DNA from: Nocardioides kribbensis
GTDB taxonomy: Bacteria; Actinomycetota; Actinomycetes; Propionibacteriales; Nocardioidaceae
Direction: 5' to 3'
NCBI RefSeq assembly: GCF_015070375.1
Contig: NZ_JADCLL010000001.1
Span: 1,118,501 to 1,182,500 of the forward strand
Length of the DNA stretch: 64,000 bases
Positions 16,098 to 24,852 of the stretch are shown here, piece after piece (positions within the stretch are counted from its first letter, which is position 1; each line of letters starts with the position of its first letter). A model generated the notes under the pieces. It worked only from the letters and a program-made list of their open reading frames with translations. It was not told where the DNA came from and made no database searches. The position numbers and the translations under genes are program-made.

Positions 16098-17765
16098 ATG
16101 CTCCTCGACCTCGACACCACCGGCGCCGTGGTCGACGTGGAGTCCCTCGAGGCCGACGACGTCCTGGAGTACGCCGCCGACACGGCGAGGTCGGTTCGCG
16201 CCGCGGAGCGTCGCACCCTGCGGGTCATGGCCCGCTGGGGAGCACTGAACCCCGACCGGGCCTACGCCTGGTCGGTGCCGGGCATGATCCGCCACGGGCT
16301 GGACGAGTTCGCCGCCGAACCGTTGGCCCTGGCCCTGGACATCTCCCCGGTCACCGCCGGCTGCAACCTCGCGGAAGTCATGGAGCTCGTCCACCGCCTG
16401 CCCCGGGTGTGGGCGATGGTCGAGGACCTCACCCTCCCCGGCTGGCGGGCGCGGCGGATCGCCTCCCAGACCCAGGTCCTCAACGACACCGGGGCCGCGT
16501 ACGTCGACCGCAAGGTCGCCGCACTCGGGGCGAAGGTCCAAGGCCTCGGGGCGCGACGCATCGAGCTGTTCGTCGCGGAAGCCGCGGCCAAGCACGACCC
16601 CCACGCCCAGGCGGCGCTGGAGGAGCGGGCCCGCGGTGGGTGGAACGTGCGTCTCACCCACGACATCGACCGCGGCTCCGCGTCCGGCACCTCGTGGTTG
16701 GAGGTGCTCGGTGACACCCAGGACCTCACCCGGTTCCACGACCTCATCTGCGCCACCGCCGCCGAGCTCGGCCGCCACCAGACCTCGACCGGAGCCGTGG
16801 TCGAGTCGCTGGAGGTCCGCAAGGCCCGCGCCATCGGCGTCATCACCGACCGCGCCCAAGGACTGACCGCACTGGACTCGGTGGAGCCCACGACCGCGAA
16901 GGAGCGGGTGGTCTACGTCCACCTGCACCCCGAGGACCTCGCACGCGCCGACACCCTCGCCGCCCTCGACACGGACCGCTTGAACGGAAAAGAACCAGCG
17001 CCGGAGGAGCCACCGCCACCCGCCGAGGCCCCGGCCGGAGAACCCCCACCGGACCCCCGGGACCTCCCCACCCCCGTAGACCACGAGACCACGCCCGCCG
17101 GGCAGACCACGACCCCGGTGGCTGAGGAGCGAGCGCAGCGAGCGTCTCGAAGCCACCCCACCCCCGAGGAACAGCCCACCGACGAACAGCCCGCGCACGA
17201 GCACGCAGCGCACGCGCACCCCGCGAGCGACCCCTACCGCACCACCGGACCCGACCTACGCCCCACCCCGGTCCACCGCCACCACGAGACCAGCCACCTG
17301 TCCCAGATCGACCGCACCGGCCCACCACCGGGCACCGCGGTCGTCGAAGGTCTCGGGGTGGTCTCCACCACCACCCTGCGCCGCTGGCTCCTGGGCACCA
17401 AGGTGTTCGTGAGGCCCGTCATCGACCTCGACCCCACCACCGCCGGCGCCGTCGACCGACACGACCCACCACCCTGGATGCGCGAACACGTCGTCATCCG
17501 TGACTCGAGATGCGTGTTCCCCGGCTGCACCGTGCCCTCACGCCGCTGCGACCTCGACCACATCACCCCCTACCGACCCCTCGACCAGGGCGGACGCCCC
17601 GGCCAGACGCACCCGTCGAACCTCGCGCCGCTGTGCCGCCACCACCACCGATTGAAGACGACCGGCTCGGAGGGCAGCCCGGCCTGGAGCTACACCCGGC
17701 ATCCCGACGGCACCTACGCGTGGACCAACCCCCACGGCTGGACCACGCTGGTCCGCACCGGCTGA
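16098..17765 (+). CDS. DUF222 / 13E12-family HNH endonuclease domain protein
   Basis: The 555 residues have the standard two-part layout of the actinobacterial 13E12/DUF222 family. An alpha-helical DUF222 region spans about residues 1-300. A Pro-rich linker of about 100 residues follows, then a C-terminal HNH nuclease: RCVFPGCTVPSRRCDLDHI with LAPLCRHHHRLKTT, intact Cys and His residues. The linker contains a copy of the REP-like palindrome (17117-17157) read in frame as PVAEERAQRASRSHP. An SOS box and a leaderless promoter precede ATG 16098, so expression should rise with DNA damage. Cellular function of the family is unknown; DNA nicking or cutting is inferred from the HNH motif. Confidence 0.88.
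   Translation: MLLDLDTTGAVVDVESLEADDVLEYAADTARSVRAAERRTLRVMARWGALNPDRAYAWSVPGMIRHGLDEFAAEPLALALDISPVTAGCNLAEVMELVHRLPRVWAMVEDLTLPGWRARRIASQTQVLNDTGAAYVDRKVAALGAKVQGLGARRIELFVAEAAAKHDPHAQAALEERARGGWNVRLTHDIDRGSASGTSWLEVLGDTQDLTRFHDLICATAAELGRHQTSTGAVVESLEVRKARAIGVITDRAQGLTALDSVEPTTAKERVVYVHLHPEDLARADTLAALDTDRLNGKEPAPEEPPPPAEAPAGEPPPDPRDLPTPVDHETTPAGQTTTPVAEERAQRASRSHPTPEEQPTDEQPAHEHAAHAHPASDPYRTTGPDLRPTPVHRHHETSHLSQIDRTGPPPGTAVVEGLGVVSTTTLRRWLLGTKVFVRPVIDLDPTTAGAVDRHDPPPWMREHVVIRDSRCVFPGCTVPSRRCDLDHITPYRPLDQGGRPGQTHPSNLAPLCRHHHRLKTTGSEGSPAWSYTRHPDGTYAWTNPHGWTTLVRTG
17117..17157. repeat. REP-like palindrome inside the DUF222/HNH coding sequence
   Basis: A 41-bp element with GGTGGCT/AGCCACC ends and an inner CGAGCGCAGCGAGCG core. 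It is the same family as the complete element at 15977-16018 and is in frame within the Pro-rich linker of the gene. Confidence 0.85.
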
Positions 17766-17776
17766 GCGCACCGACC

Positions 17777-17793
17777 CACAGGCCGCGCCTGTG
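17777..17793 (+). terminator. Small hairpin after the DUF222/HNH gene
   Basis: CACAGGC-CGC-GCCTGTG is a perfect 7-bp stem with a 3-base loop, 11 bases past the stop. It may act as a weak terminator; no U-tract follows. Confidence 0.4.
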
Positions 17794-17849
17794 TCGGCAC
17801 AGTGCCGCACCGTCTACCGCCGACCTCGACGCCCGCCCATCCTGGGACG

Positions 17850-18953
17850 GTGACGACGACCGCGATGTCCCCCACCGAGACGACCCCGAGTCGATCCGAC
17901 CTCGCGACGCCGGCCGCGGGCCCGATCGGACCCAACTGGTTCGCGTCGGTCATGGGCACCGGCATCCTCGCGGTCGCGCTCACCGCCGTGCCCGTGGCCG
18001 TCCCGGGGCGTGGCCTGCTGGCCCTCGCGGCCTGGCTGGTGGCGGCGACGCTGCTCGTCGTGCTCATGGCGGCGACCGTCGCCCAGTCGCGACGCCACCC
18101 GGGCAGCGTGCGGGCCCACCTCGCCGACCCGGTCATGGCGCACTTCTTCGGCGCGCCCGCGATGGCCCTGATGACGGTCGGCGCGGGAGCGCTCCTGGTG
18201 GGTCACCGCGTCCTGGGCGTCACGCCGGCGCTGACCGTGGGCGCGGCGCTGTGGGTGGCCGGGACCCTGATGGGCCTCGCCACCACGGTCGTGGTGCCGA
18301 CCGTGGCCCTCGTCTCCCACCGCGTCGGGCTGGACGACGCGACCCCCAGCTGGCTGATGCCGGTCGTGCCCCCCATGGTGAGCGCCGCGACCGGCGCGCT
18401 GCTGGTGCCGCGGGTGCCCGCGGGCGACCTGCGAGCGGCGTTCCTGCTCTGCTGCTGGGGCCTGGCCGGCGTCGCGCTGGTCGCCACCCTCGTCGTCCTC
18501 CCCCTGGTGCTGCGCCGGCTCCGACGCCACGGCATCGCGGCGACCGCCGCCCCGACGCTGCTCATCGTGCTCGGCCCGCTGGGCCAGTCGGTGACCGCGG
18601 TGCACCACCTCGGCGACCTCTCCCCCGCCGTCCTGCCGCGCCCGTGGGGAGCGTGGGCGGCCGGCGCGGTGGTGCCGTACGGCGCGCTGGTGCTGACCCT
18701 CGCCGTGGCCTGGCTGATCGTGGCGGGCGCCCTGGTCGTCCGCGCGGCTCGGCGCGACGGCGGGCTGCCCTTCAGCCTGGCGTGGTGGGCCTTCACCTTC
18801 CCCGTCGGCACCGTGGTGACGGGCTCCGCCGCCCTGGCCGAGGTGACCGGGAGTACCGCGCTGCTCGACCTCGCCGTCGTCCTCCTCGCCGCCCTCGCCA
18901 CCCTCTGGCTCGTGGTCGCCGTGCGCACGACGACCTGGCTCCTCGCCCGCTGA
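17850..18953 (+). CDS. TDT-family (tellurite-resistance/dicarboxylate, SLAC1-like) membrane transporter
   Basis: An about 367-residue integral membrane protein with roughly ten Leu/Val/Ala-rich helices. NWFASVMGTGILAVAL near residue 25 is the first-helix signature of the TDT/SLAC1-like family, which includes TehA-like anion channels and C4-dicarboxylate or sulfite exporters. The substrate cannot be read from the sequence. The start is uncertain: GTG 17850 is used, ATG 17865 is the alternative, and neither has a good ribosome site. It stands alone between the DUF222 gene and the DJ-1/PfpI gene. Confidence 0.78.
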   Translation: MTTTAMSPTETTPSRSDLATPAAGPIGPNWFASVMGTGILAVALTAVPVAVPGRGLLALAAWLVAATLLVVLMAATVAQSRRHPGSVRAHLADPVMAHFFGAPAMALMTVGAGALLVGHRVLGVTPALTVGAALWVAGTLMGLATTVVVPTVALVSHRVGLDDATPSWLMPVVPPMVSAATGALLVPRVPAGDLRAAFLLCCWGLAGVALVATLVVLPLVLRRLRRHGIAATAAPTLLIVLGPLGQSVTAVHHLGDLSPAVLPRPWGAWAAGAVVPYGALVLTLAVAWLIVAGALVVRAARRDGGLPFSLAWWAFTFPVGTVVTGSAALAEVTGSTALLDLAVVLLAALATLWLVVAVRTTTWLLAR

Positions 18954-19110
18954 CACCGGGACACCGGGGCATCCGGGCGTCGGGACGTCGGTGCGTCCTC
19001 ACCCCGTCAGGCGGTGGTGCGCCCGAGTCGGCGCGGCAGGCTGGGGAGACGGGCCCCGACGGCCCCGGGGCGAGCGCACCGCCGCCCCGCACTCGACGAA
19101 AGGTCCCGAC

Positions 19111-19665
19111 ATGCCCCAGCTCGACGGCAAGCGCATCGCCTTCCTGGTCGCCAACTCCGGCGTGGAGCAGGTGGAGCTCACCGAGCCGCGCAAGACCATC
19201 GACGCGGCCGGCGCCACCACCACGCTCATCGCGCCCGAGAAGAGCACCATCCAGGCCTTCGAGAACGACGTGGACAAGGCCGACACCTTCGAGCCCGACC
19301 TCGCCGTGGCCGACGCGTCGGTCGACGACTTCGACGGCCTGGTGCTGCCCGGCGGCACGACCAACCCCGACGCCCTGCGCCTCGACGAGAAGGCCGTCGC
19401 CCTCGTCAAGGCCTTCGCCGACGCCGGCAAGCCGATCGCCGCGATCTGCCACGGCCCCTGGACCCTGGTCGAGGCCGGCGTGCTCGGCGGCAAGACCCTC
19501 ACCAGCTGGCCCAGCCTGAAGACCGACATCTCCAACGCCGGTGGCAGCTGGGTCGACGAGCAGTCCTTCACCTGCCCGGCCAACGGCTGGCAGCTCGTCA
19601 CCAGCCGCAACCCCGACGACCTCCCGGCCTTCGGCGAGGCCGCCGTGGCGGCCTTCGCGGGCTGA
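19111..19665 (+). CDS. DJ-1/PfpI family protein (type 1 glutamine amidotransferase-like)
   Basis: A 184-residue cytosolic protein of the DJ-1/PfpI superfamily, YhbO/PfpI-like. The nucleophile elbow AAICHGPWTLVEAG has Cys113-His114, and Glu19 in SGVEQVEL is at the usual place for the third residue. LVLPGGTTNPDALR precedes the elbow. Family members act on glyoxal-modified or damaged proteins or as stress proteins; which applies here is unknown. ATG 19111 was chosen with CGAAAGG about eight bases upstream. A 19-bp-stem hairpin follows, shared with the convergent GH30 gene. Confidence 0.88.
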   Translation: MPQLDGKRIAFLVANSGVEQVELTEPRKTIDAAGATTTLIAPEKSTIQAFENDVDKADTFEPDLAVADASVDDFDGLVLPGGTTNPDALRLDEKAVALVKAFADAGKPIAAICHGPWTLVEAGVLGGKTLTSWPSLKTDISNAGGSWVDEQSFTCPANGWQLVTSRNPDDLPAFGEAAVAAFAG

Positions 19666-19676
19666 CCCACGCACGT

Positions 19677-19716
19677 CGACGGCGGCGGCAGGACCTCGGT
19701 CCTGCCGCCGCCGTCG
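19677..19716. terminator. Bidirectional hairpin between DJ-1/PfpI and GH30 genes
   Basis: A perfect inverted repeat with 19-base arms beginning CGACGGCGGCGGCAGGACC and a TC centre lies between two convergent stops (19665 and 19744). Its symmetry suits termination in both directions. Confidence 0.8.
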
Positions 19717-19743
19717 TGTGCGGGTCGTGCGAGGGTCAGCCGC

Positions 19744-22700
19744 TCACTCCTGCGAGCGGGTCTCCGGCCCGACCACCAGGTCGTCGAGCACCGAGCCGGT
19801 GGCGCGCTGCGCCCAGATCCCCACGTGGCCACCGCGCCCGACGAACGCCGTGGCGTCGCGGCCCTCGAGCACGAAGGTCGCCGCGACCACGCCGTCGCGC
19901 AGCACCTCGACCCGGTCGCCGACGGTGCGGGCGCCGAGCACGTCGCCCTCGGCGAGGTCCACCCTCGGACCGACCGAGCGGGTCCAGGCCGAGGCCACCG
20001 AGCGCTTCACCGCGAGACGCACGCGCTGGGTCTGGGGGTTCCAGGTGACGGCCAGGCCGCGTCGGAAGCCGTCCTGGCCCTGGGCCTCGAGGAGCAGGCC
20101 GAGCGAGCGGGCGCCGGGGGCGACGCGCTCGAGGGTGACGGCGGCCTGCTGGTCGGCGCCCTGGCGGGACCCGGTGTGCAGGATCGGGCCCCCACGCCCC
20201 ACCCGCAGACCGCGGGGCGTCACGCGGTAGTCGGCGCGTGAGGTGCTGCCGACCCAGGCGCCGTCGAGACGACCGGGCTCCTCGAAGCCGTCGACGAGGA
20301 CGGGCTCGGGGTCGGTGCCCGGAGCCTGGAACGTCACCGCATAGGTGCGGGTCGCCGAGCCGTCCTCGCTGGTGACCACGACCCGGGCGGTGCGACCGTC
20401 GCCGGCCTGCTGCACCTCGACGGTGGCGAAGGGGTCGGCGGCGCGGGCCGCGACCTGCTGCACCTGCGTGGAGGTGACGGTGTAGGACTCGCGGGCGGGG
20501 TCGAAGCCGGGCAGCGGGGTGCCGGCCACACGCAGCTCGGCGAGGCCGGCGTCGGAGCCCTCGGCGGCGACCTGACCCAGCACCTGCAGCTCGCTCATGG
20601 TCAGGTGGGTGTTGTCGCGAGCCGTCATCACCAGGCGGGCCCGGTCGACCTCGACCCCGGGGAAGCTGACGGTGACGACCGGCGAGGCGAGCCCGGCGGC
20701 CATCGTCGTGGTCTCCCCGACCTGTCGCCACCCACCGTCGCCGGTGGGCACCTCGACGCGCACCGAGGCGGGGTAGCTGTCGCTCGCGCCGTCCTTGAAG
20801 AACACACCCCGCAGGCCGGTCAGCGTGCGGGCGGCGGGGAACGTCAGCGTGAGGGTGTCGGAGGTGTTCTTGGCCGACGACCTCCAGTTCGACCACGCCT
20901 TGTCGCCCAGGTCTCCGTCGAGCAGCCCGGCGGTGCCGTAGCCGGGCTCGGTGAAGGTCGCAGCCACGGTGGTGCCCTCCGGCGTGGGCACCACGCCGGG
21001 CACGGGCTCGGTCACCCGCACCGCGACGGTCGCGGGCAGGGTGCGCCCGGCCCCGGCGTCGGCGACGCCCTCCAGCTCGACCACGCCGGTCCGGTCGAAG
21101 GCACCCGCGGGCGCGGCCTCCCAGGTGACGGACCGCTCGACGGTGGCGCCCGACTCCCCCACCGCGGTGACGGTGGTGGGCAGGGTCGGGGCCTGACCGA
21201 CGTACGTCGCCGCGCGCGCCGGGCGGGTGGACACCAGGGTGTCGACCGTGACCTCGGCGGTCGTGGTGAGGCGCTGTCCGTCGGAGGTGGTCACGGTGCC
21301 GGGCACGACGACCGTGCCGGGCTGCTGCCACGCGGAGTCGGCCGGCAGGTCCCAGACCACGGGCAGGCCGTCGCGGTCGCCGCCGGCGTAGATCCCGGTG
21401 ACGGTCGCGGGCAGGGAGGGAGCGACCCCGACGGGGGTGACGACGGCGGTGGGCCGGACACCCTGCACGGTCTCGTCGAGGACCCGCCAGCGCTGGTTGT
21501 CGCCCGAGGTCGGCGTGTAGAACGCCACCCGGGTGCCGTCGGCGGTGGCCCCGCCGGGCACGTCGAGGAGCTGACCGGTGCCGGCGTTGACGACGGTGTA
21601 GGTGCCGTCACCGGTGGTGGAGAGCATCCACTGCGCGGTCTCGGCCGGGGTCGACCCGGCGTCGGCGGCGACCAGCGTCGGGTCGTCGGCCCCGGCGGCG
21701 AGCAGCAGCTCACCGTCACCGGTGCCCAGCGTGTAGCGCTGCCGGTTGCTCACCGAGTCGGCGAGCGGCCGCAGCCGCCAGACCTGGTCGGGGGCCGAGG
21801 CGCTGTCGGTGCGGATCACGACGCCCGACCCGGTCGCGGCCGGGGCGAGCGACTTCCCGCTCTGCACGCCGCGCAGGCGGTAGACGTGGTCCTCCTGCAC
21901 CAGTGCCGCGTCCTCGGCGACGCCGGAGACGTCCGAGACCAGCAGCGTGGTCACCGAGCGGGCGGGCAGGCGCAGCGTGGCCTCGCCGTCGCGCACCGCG
22001 GTCGGTGTGCCCGTGCGCAGCGCGCCGGCGGTGCTGGTGACCACCGGCGTGACGGTGGCGCCGTCGGGCACCGACGCGAACTTCGCGAGGTCGAGGGTGA
22101 CGTCGCGGGCGGCGTCGGAGTCGTTGACGTGCACGATGGTGACGCCCTCGTCGGTGAGCGCCGCGGTGGAGTCGGTGGAGTCGGTGGCGACCAGGCGGTC
22201 GCCGGGCTCGATGTAGTGCGTGTAGTTGCGCACGGTGTCGAACTTGGTGTTGGTCTTGATCCGGCAGGTGCCCTCGGCGGGCGGGGCGGCGGGGTCGCGC
22301 ACGAGCACGTCGCCGTCACCGCAGTCGAAGTCGAGCTGGATGCTGCCCCAGTTGGCCCCGGCGGCGCTCTCGCCGCCGGGCTCCATGTTCTTGAGGTCCT
22401 CGACCGGCTGCCAGAAGACCCAGGCGTCGGGCTCGAGCTCGCGCAGGTCGTCGGTGATCCGCTCGGCCATGCCCAGTCCGGGCGCCATGTCGGTGAAGCT
22501 CTGGCCCGCGCCCCACGAGCCCTCGACCTCGCTCATCCACAGCGGCTTGCCCTCGCCCTTGGCGAGGTCGCGCGCCGACGTGCGCTGGCCGGTGCCGTAG
22601 GTGTGCACGTTGAGCTGCTCGACGAGGTCCTGCGTCGGCTGGTCGTAGGCGTACCAGTTGCGCACGAAGGTGCCGGGGTTGGTCTCGTCCATGGCCGAGA

Positions 22701-23589
22701 TCGGGGTGTCGAGATCGCTGGCCGCCAGCGCCTCCTCGAGGGCCGTGATGACCCGGGCCTGCATGGCGGGGCCGGCGTGCGCGCCCTCCTGGCGTCCGCC
22801 GGTCGGCTGGCCGTCGGCGCCGAGCTGGGTGCCCCAGTAGGGCGTGTTGGGCTCGTTGAGGGGGTCGACGGTGTCGAAGGTGATGCCGTGGGCGGCCTCG
22901 AGCCGCTCCATGGCGCCGACGAGGTAGGCGGCGAAGTCGTCGACGGTGTCGGCGCGGATCTGCTCGGCGCTGGGGTCGAAGCCGCCCGAGACGTAGCCCG
23001 AGACGGTCTGGAACCACGGCGGGGAGTTGTTGAAGGCCTCCCAGTGGGTGATGTCGGCCTTGATCGCGTCGATCCACCAGCGCTGGGTGGCGTCGGCGTC
23101 GTCGTTCCACAGCGCCGGGTCGGCGGGGTCCCACCAGTCCTTGTCCTGCGGCGTGAGCTGCGGGCCCGCGGGCGCCTTCCACCAGCCCTCGACCGCGCCA
23201 CCGGGGCGCAGGTAGTCCTCGACCGACGGAGCGTTGCCGCCGCCGATGTTGTAGCGCGCGATGTTGAGGTCGAGGCCCTCGTCGCCGAAGACCAGGTCGC
23301 GCAGCTCCTGGCGGATCGCGTCGGGGTAGTCGCCCGTGGCGTTGGCGAACCACACCAGGCTGGTGCCCCAGCCCTCGAAGGGTCCGCCCTGGTACGACGG
23401 GTCGGGCGTGACGGTCACGTCGGGCACCCCGTCGTCGGCGGCGGCCGACGGGGCGGGTGCGGCGGTGGGTGCGGCGGTGGGTGCCGCGGCGGGCGCGGCC
23501 GCTGCGGCGGTGGGCTGGCAGGCGAGCCCGGCGACGACCGCCGAGACCGCGAGGGCTGCGAGCCCGCGTCGGGGGGTGGGTGCTCTCAT
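19744..23589 (-). CDS. Secreted multidomain GH30 glycoside hydrolase (probable endo-beta-1,6-galactanase)
   Basis: A 1281-residue exported enzyme. Residues 1-35 form a signal peptide (two Arg, then a hydrophobic run), followed by an Ala/Pro/Thr-rich linker. The catalytic GH30 domain spans about 55-555, with acid/base Glu246 in DPLNEPN and nucleophile Glu354 in MSEVEGSWG. Then come a ricin-type beta-trefoil (about 565-700, ending NQRWRV), Ig-like repeats (700-860), a discoidin-like F5/8 domain (880-1020), a cadherin-like sheet and a LamG-like C-terminus. Galactanase specificity is inferred from the linked GH42 beta-galactosidase and sugar importer. ATG 23589 is preferred over a longer frame because the signal peptide starts there. 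A LacI operator lies about 70 bp upstream. Confidence 0.85.
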   Translation of the reverse strand: MRAPTPRRGLAALAVSAVVAGLACQPTAAAAAPAAAPTAAPTAAPAPSAAADDGVPDVTVTPDPSYQGGPFEGWGTSLVWFANATGDYPDAIRQELRDLVFGDEGLDLNIARYNIGGGNAPSVEDYLRPGGAVEGWWKAPAGPQLTPQDKDWWDPADPALWNDDADATQRWWIDAIKADITHWEAFNNSPPWFQTVSGYVSGGFDPSAEQIRADTVDDFAAYLVGAMERLEAAHGITFDTVDPLNEPNTPYWGTQLGADGQPTGGRQEGAHAGPAMQARVITALEEALAASDLDTPISAMDETNPGTFVRNWYAYDQPTQDLVEQLNVHTYGTGQRTSARDLAKGEGKPLWMSEVEGSWGAGQSFTDMAPGLGMAERITDDLRELEPDAWVFWQPVEDLKNMEPGGESAAGANWGSIQLDFDCGDGDVLVRDPAAPPAEGTCRIKTNTKFDTVRNYTHYIEPGDRLVATDSTDSTAALTDEGVTIVHVNDSDAARDVTLDLAKFASVPDGATVTPVVTSTAGALRTGTPTAVRDGEATLRLPARSVTTLLVSDVSGVAEDAALVQEDHVYRLRGVQSGKSLAPAATGSGVVIRTDSASAPDQVWRLRPLADSVSNRQRYTLGTGDGELLLAAGADDPTLVAADAGSTPAETAQWMLSTTGDGTYTVVNAGTGQLLDVPGGATADGTRVAFYTPTSGDNQRWRVLDETVQGVRPTAVVTPVGVAPSLPATVTGIYAGGDRDGLPVVWDLPADSAWQQPGTVVVPGTVTTSDGQRLTTTAEVTVDTLVSTRPARAATYVGQAPTLPTTVTAVGESGATVERSVTWEAAPAGAFDRTGVVELEGVADAGAGRTLPATVAVRVTEPVPGVVPTPEGTTVAATFTEPGYGTAGLLDGDLGDKAWSNWRSSAKNTSDTLTLTFPAARTLTGLRGVFFKDGASDSYPASVRVEVPTGDGGWRQVGETTTMAAGLASPVVTVSFPGVEVDRARLVMTARDNTHLTMSELQVLGQVAAEGSDAGLAELRVAGTPLPGFDPARESYTVTSTQVQQVAARAADPFATVEVQQAGDGRTARVVVTSEDGSATRTYAVTFQAPGTDPEPVLVDGFEEPGRLDGAWVGSTSRADYRVTPRGLRVGRGGPILHTGSRQGADQQAAVTLERVAPGARSLGLLLEAQGQDGFRRGLAVTWNPQTQRVRLAVKRSVASAWTRSVGPRVDLAEGDVLGARTVGDRVEVLRDGVVAATFVLEGRDATAFVGRGGHVGIWAQRATGSVLDDLVVGPETRSQE

Positions 23590-23657
23590 GCTGCGCTGCT
23601 CTCTGGAGAGGACGGAAGGGCGCGACGAGGGGTGCGCTCCCGCCCCGTCCGTGACAG

Positions 23658-23675
23658 GATGTTTGCGCAAACATC
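23658..23675. promoter_or_regulatory. LacI-type operator between the GH30 and lacI genes
   Basis: GATGTTTGCGCAAACATC is a perfect 18-bp palindrome with the central CG typical of LacI-family sites. It lies between divergent GH30 and lacI genes and shares the ATGTTTGCG core with the site at 30391-30410. Confidence 0.85.
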
Positions 23676-23787
23676 ATCTGTGACGACCGTCTCACCGCAC
23701 CCCGCGACCGTCAAGCCCCCGCCTTGCCGGGGAGGTCCCCGGCAGGCGAGGATCGTGGTGGCGCCACCACCACCGAGAGCAGGCCCG

Positions 23788-24819
23788 TTGACCACCACCG
23801 AACCCCCTCCCCCGGCCCCGCACCGGCGCGTGTCCATGGCCGACGTCGCCAAGCTCGCCGGCGTCTCGGCGCAGACGGTCTCGCGGGTCTCCAACGGGGC
23901 CGGCGACGTCGTCGACGCCACCCGCGAGCGGGTCCTGCGGGCGATGGACGAGCTCGGCTACCGGCCCAACGGCGCCGCACGGGCCCTCAAGCGCGGCGAG
24001 TTCCGCACGATCGGCGTCGTGCTCTTCACGCTGTCGACCACCGGCAACATGCGCACGCTCGAGGGCATCGCCGACTCCGCCGCCGAGCAGGGCTACGCGA
24101 TCACGCTCCTGCCCGTGGCCCCCACCCAGGCCAAGGTCGCCGGCGCCTTCGACCGGCTCAGCGAGCTCGCGGTCGACGGCGTCATCGCCATCATGGAGGT
24201 GCACCTGCTCGACACCGCCCAGGCCGTGCTCCCGCCCGGCATGACCATGGTCGTGGTCGACTCCGGCGGCACCGACCGCCACTCCGTCGTCGACACCGAC
24301 CAGCACCTCGGCGCCCGGCAAGCCGTGCAGCACCTGCTCGACCTCGGTCACGAGACCGTCTGGCACGTCGCCGGCCCCGAGGCCTCCTACGCCGGGGAGA
24401 GCCGCTGCGAGGCGTGGCGCACGACCCTCGAGGCGGCCGGTCGCACGGCGCCGCCCCTGCTGCGCGGCGACTGGAGCGCGGAGTCGGGCTACGCGGCGGG
24501 CCAGCGGCTGGCCGGCGAGCCGGGCTGCACCGCGGTGTTCGCCGCCAACGACCAGATGGCCCTCGGTCTGCTGCGTGCCTTCCACGAGGCCGGCCGTCGC
24601 GTGCCGCAGGACGTCAGCGTCGTCGGCTTCGACGACGTGCCCGACGCGGCGAGCTACATCCCTCCGCTCACCACGGTGCGGCAGGACTTCGCCGGCGTCG
24701 GGCGCCACTCGGTGGCCGGGGTGCTGGCCCAGCTGCGCGACCGGCGCACCCCGCCCACCACGGTGCTGGTGCCCACCGAGCTCGTCGTGCGCGAGAGCAC
24801 CGCTCCCCCGCCCGACTGA
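23788..24819 (+). CDS. LacI family transcriptional repressor of the galactan locus
   Basis: A 343-residue LacI/GalR regulator. The HTH is MADVAKLAGVSAQTVSRVSN, followed by the hinge YRPNGAARALKRGEFRTIGV and a periplasmic-binding-like sugar domain, with CTAVFAANDQMALGLLRA and VSVVGFDDVPDAA as family marks. TTG 23788 is used as start because GAGAGCAGG precedes it; GTG 23830 and ATG 23836 are possible and leave the HTH intact. It is divergent from GH30, convergent with GH42, and flanked by the operator it probably binds. The inducer is likely a galactooligosaccharide (inference). Confidence 0.9.
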   Translation: MTTTEPPPPAPHRRVSMADVAKLAGVSAQTVSRVSNGAGDVVDATRERVLRAMDELGYRPNGAARALKRGEFRTIGVVLFTLSTTGNMRTLEGIADSAAEQGYAITLLPVAPTQAKVAGAFDRLSELAVDGVIAIMEVHLLDTAQAVLPPGMTMVVVDSGGTDRHSVVDTDQHLGARQAVQHLLDLGHETVWHVAGPEASYAGESRCEAWRTTLEAAGRTAPPLLRGDWSAESGYAAGQRLAGEPGCTAVFAANDQMALGLLRAFHEAGRRVPQDVSVVGFDDVPDAASYIPPLTTVRQDFAGVGRHSVAGVLAQLRDRRTPPTTVLVPTELVVRESTAPPPD

Positions 24820-24852
24820 GGCCCACCCCGACGGAGGCCCGGCGGGCCCGGC

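Noticed and set aside
20605..23700. Long open frame on + opposite GH30, in frame with lacI
   Set aside because: The frame is continuous with lacI only because of GC bias; its sequence over GH30 has no domain, and the operator and ribosome site set the lacI start near 23788.
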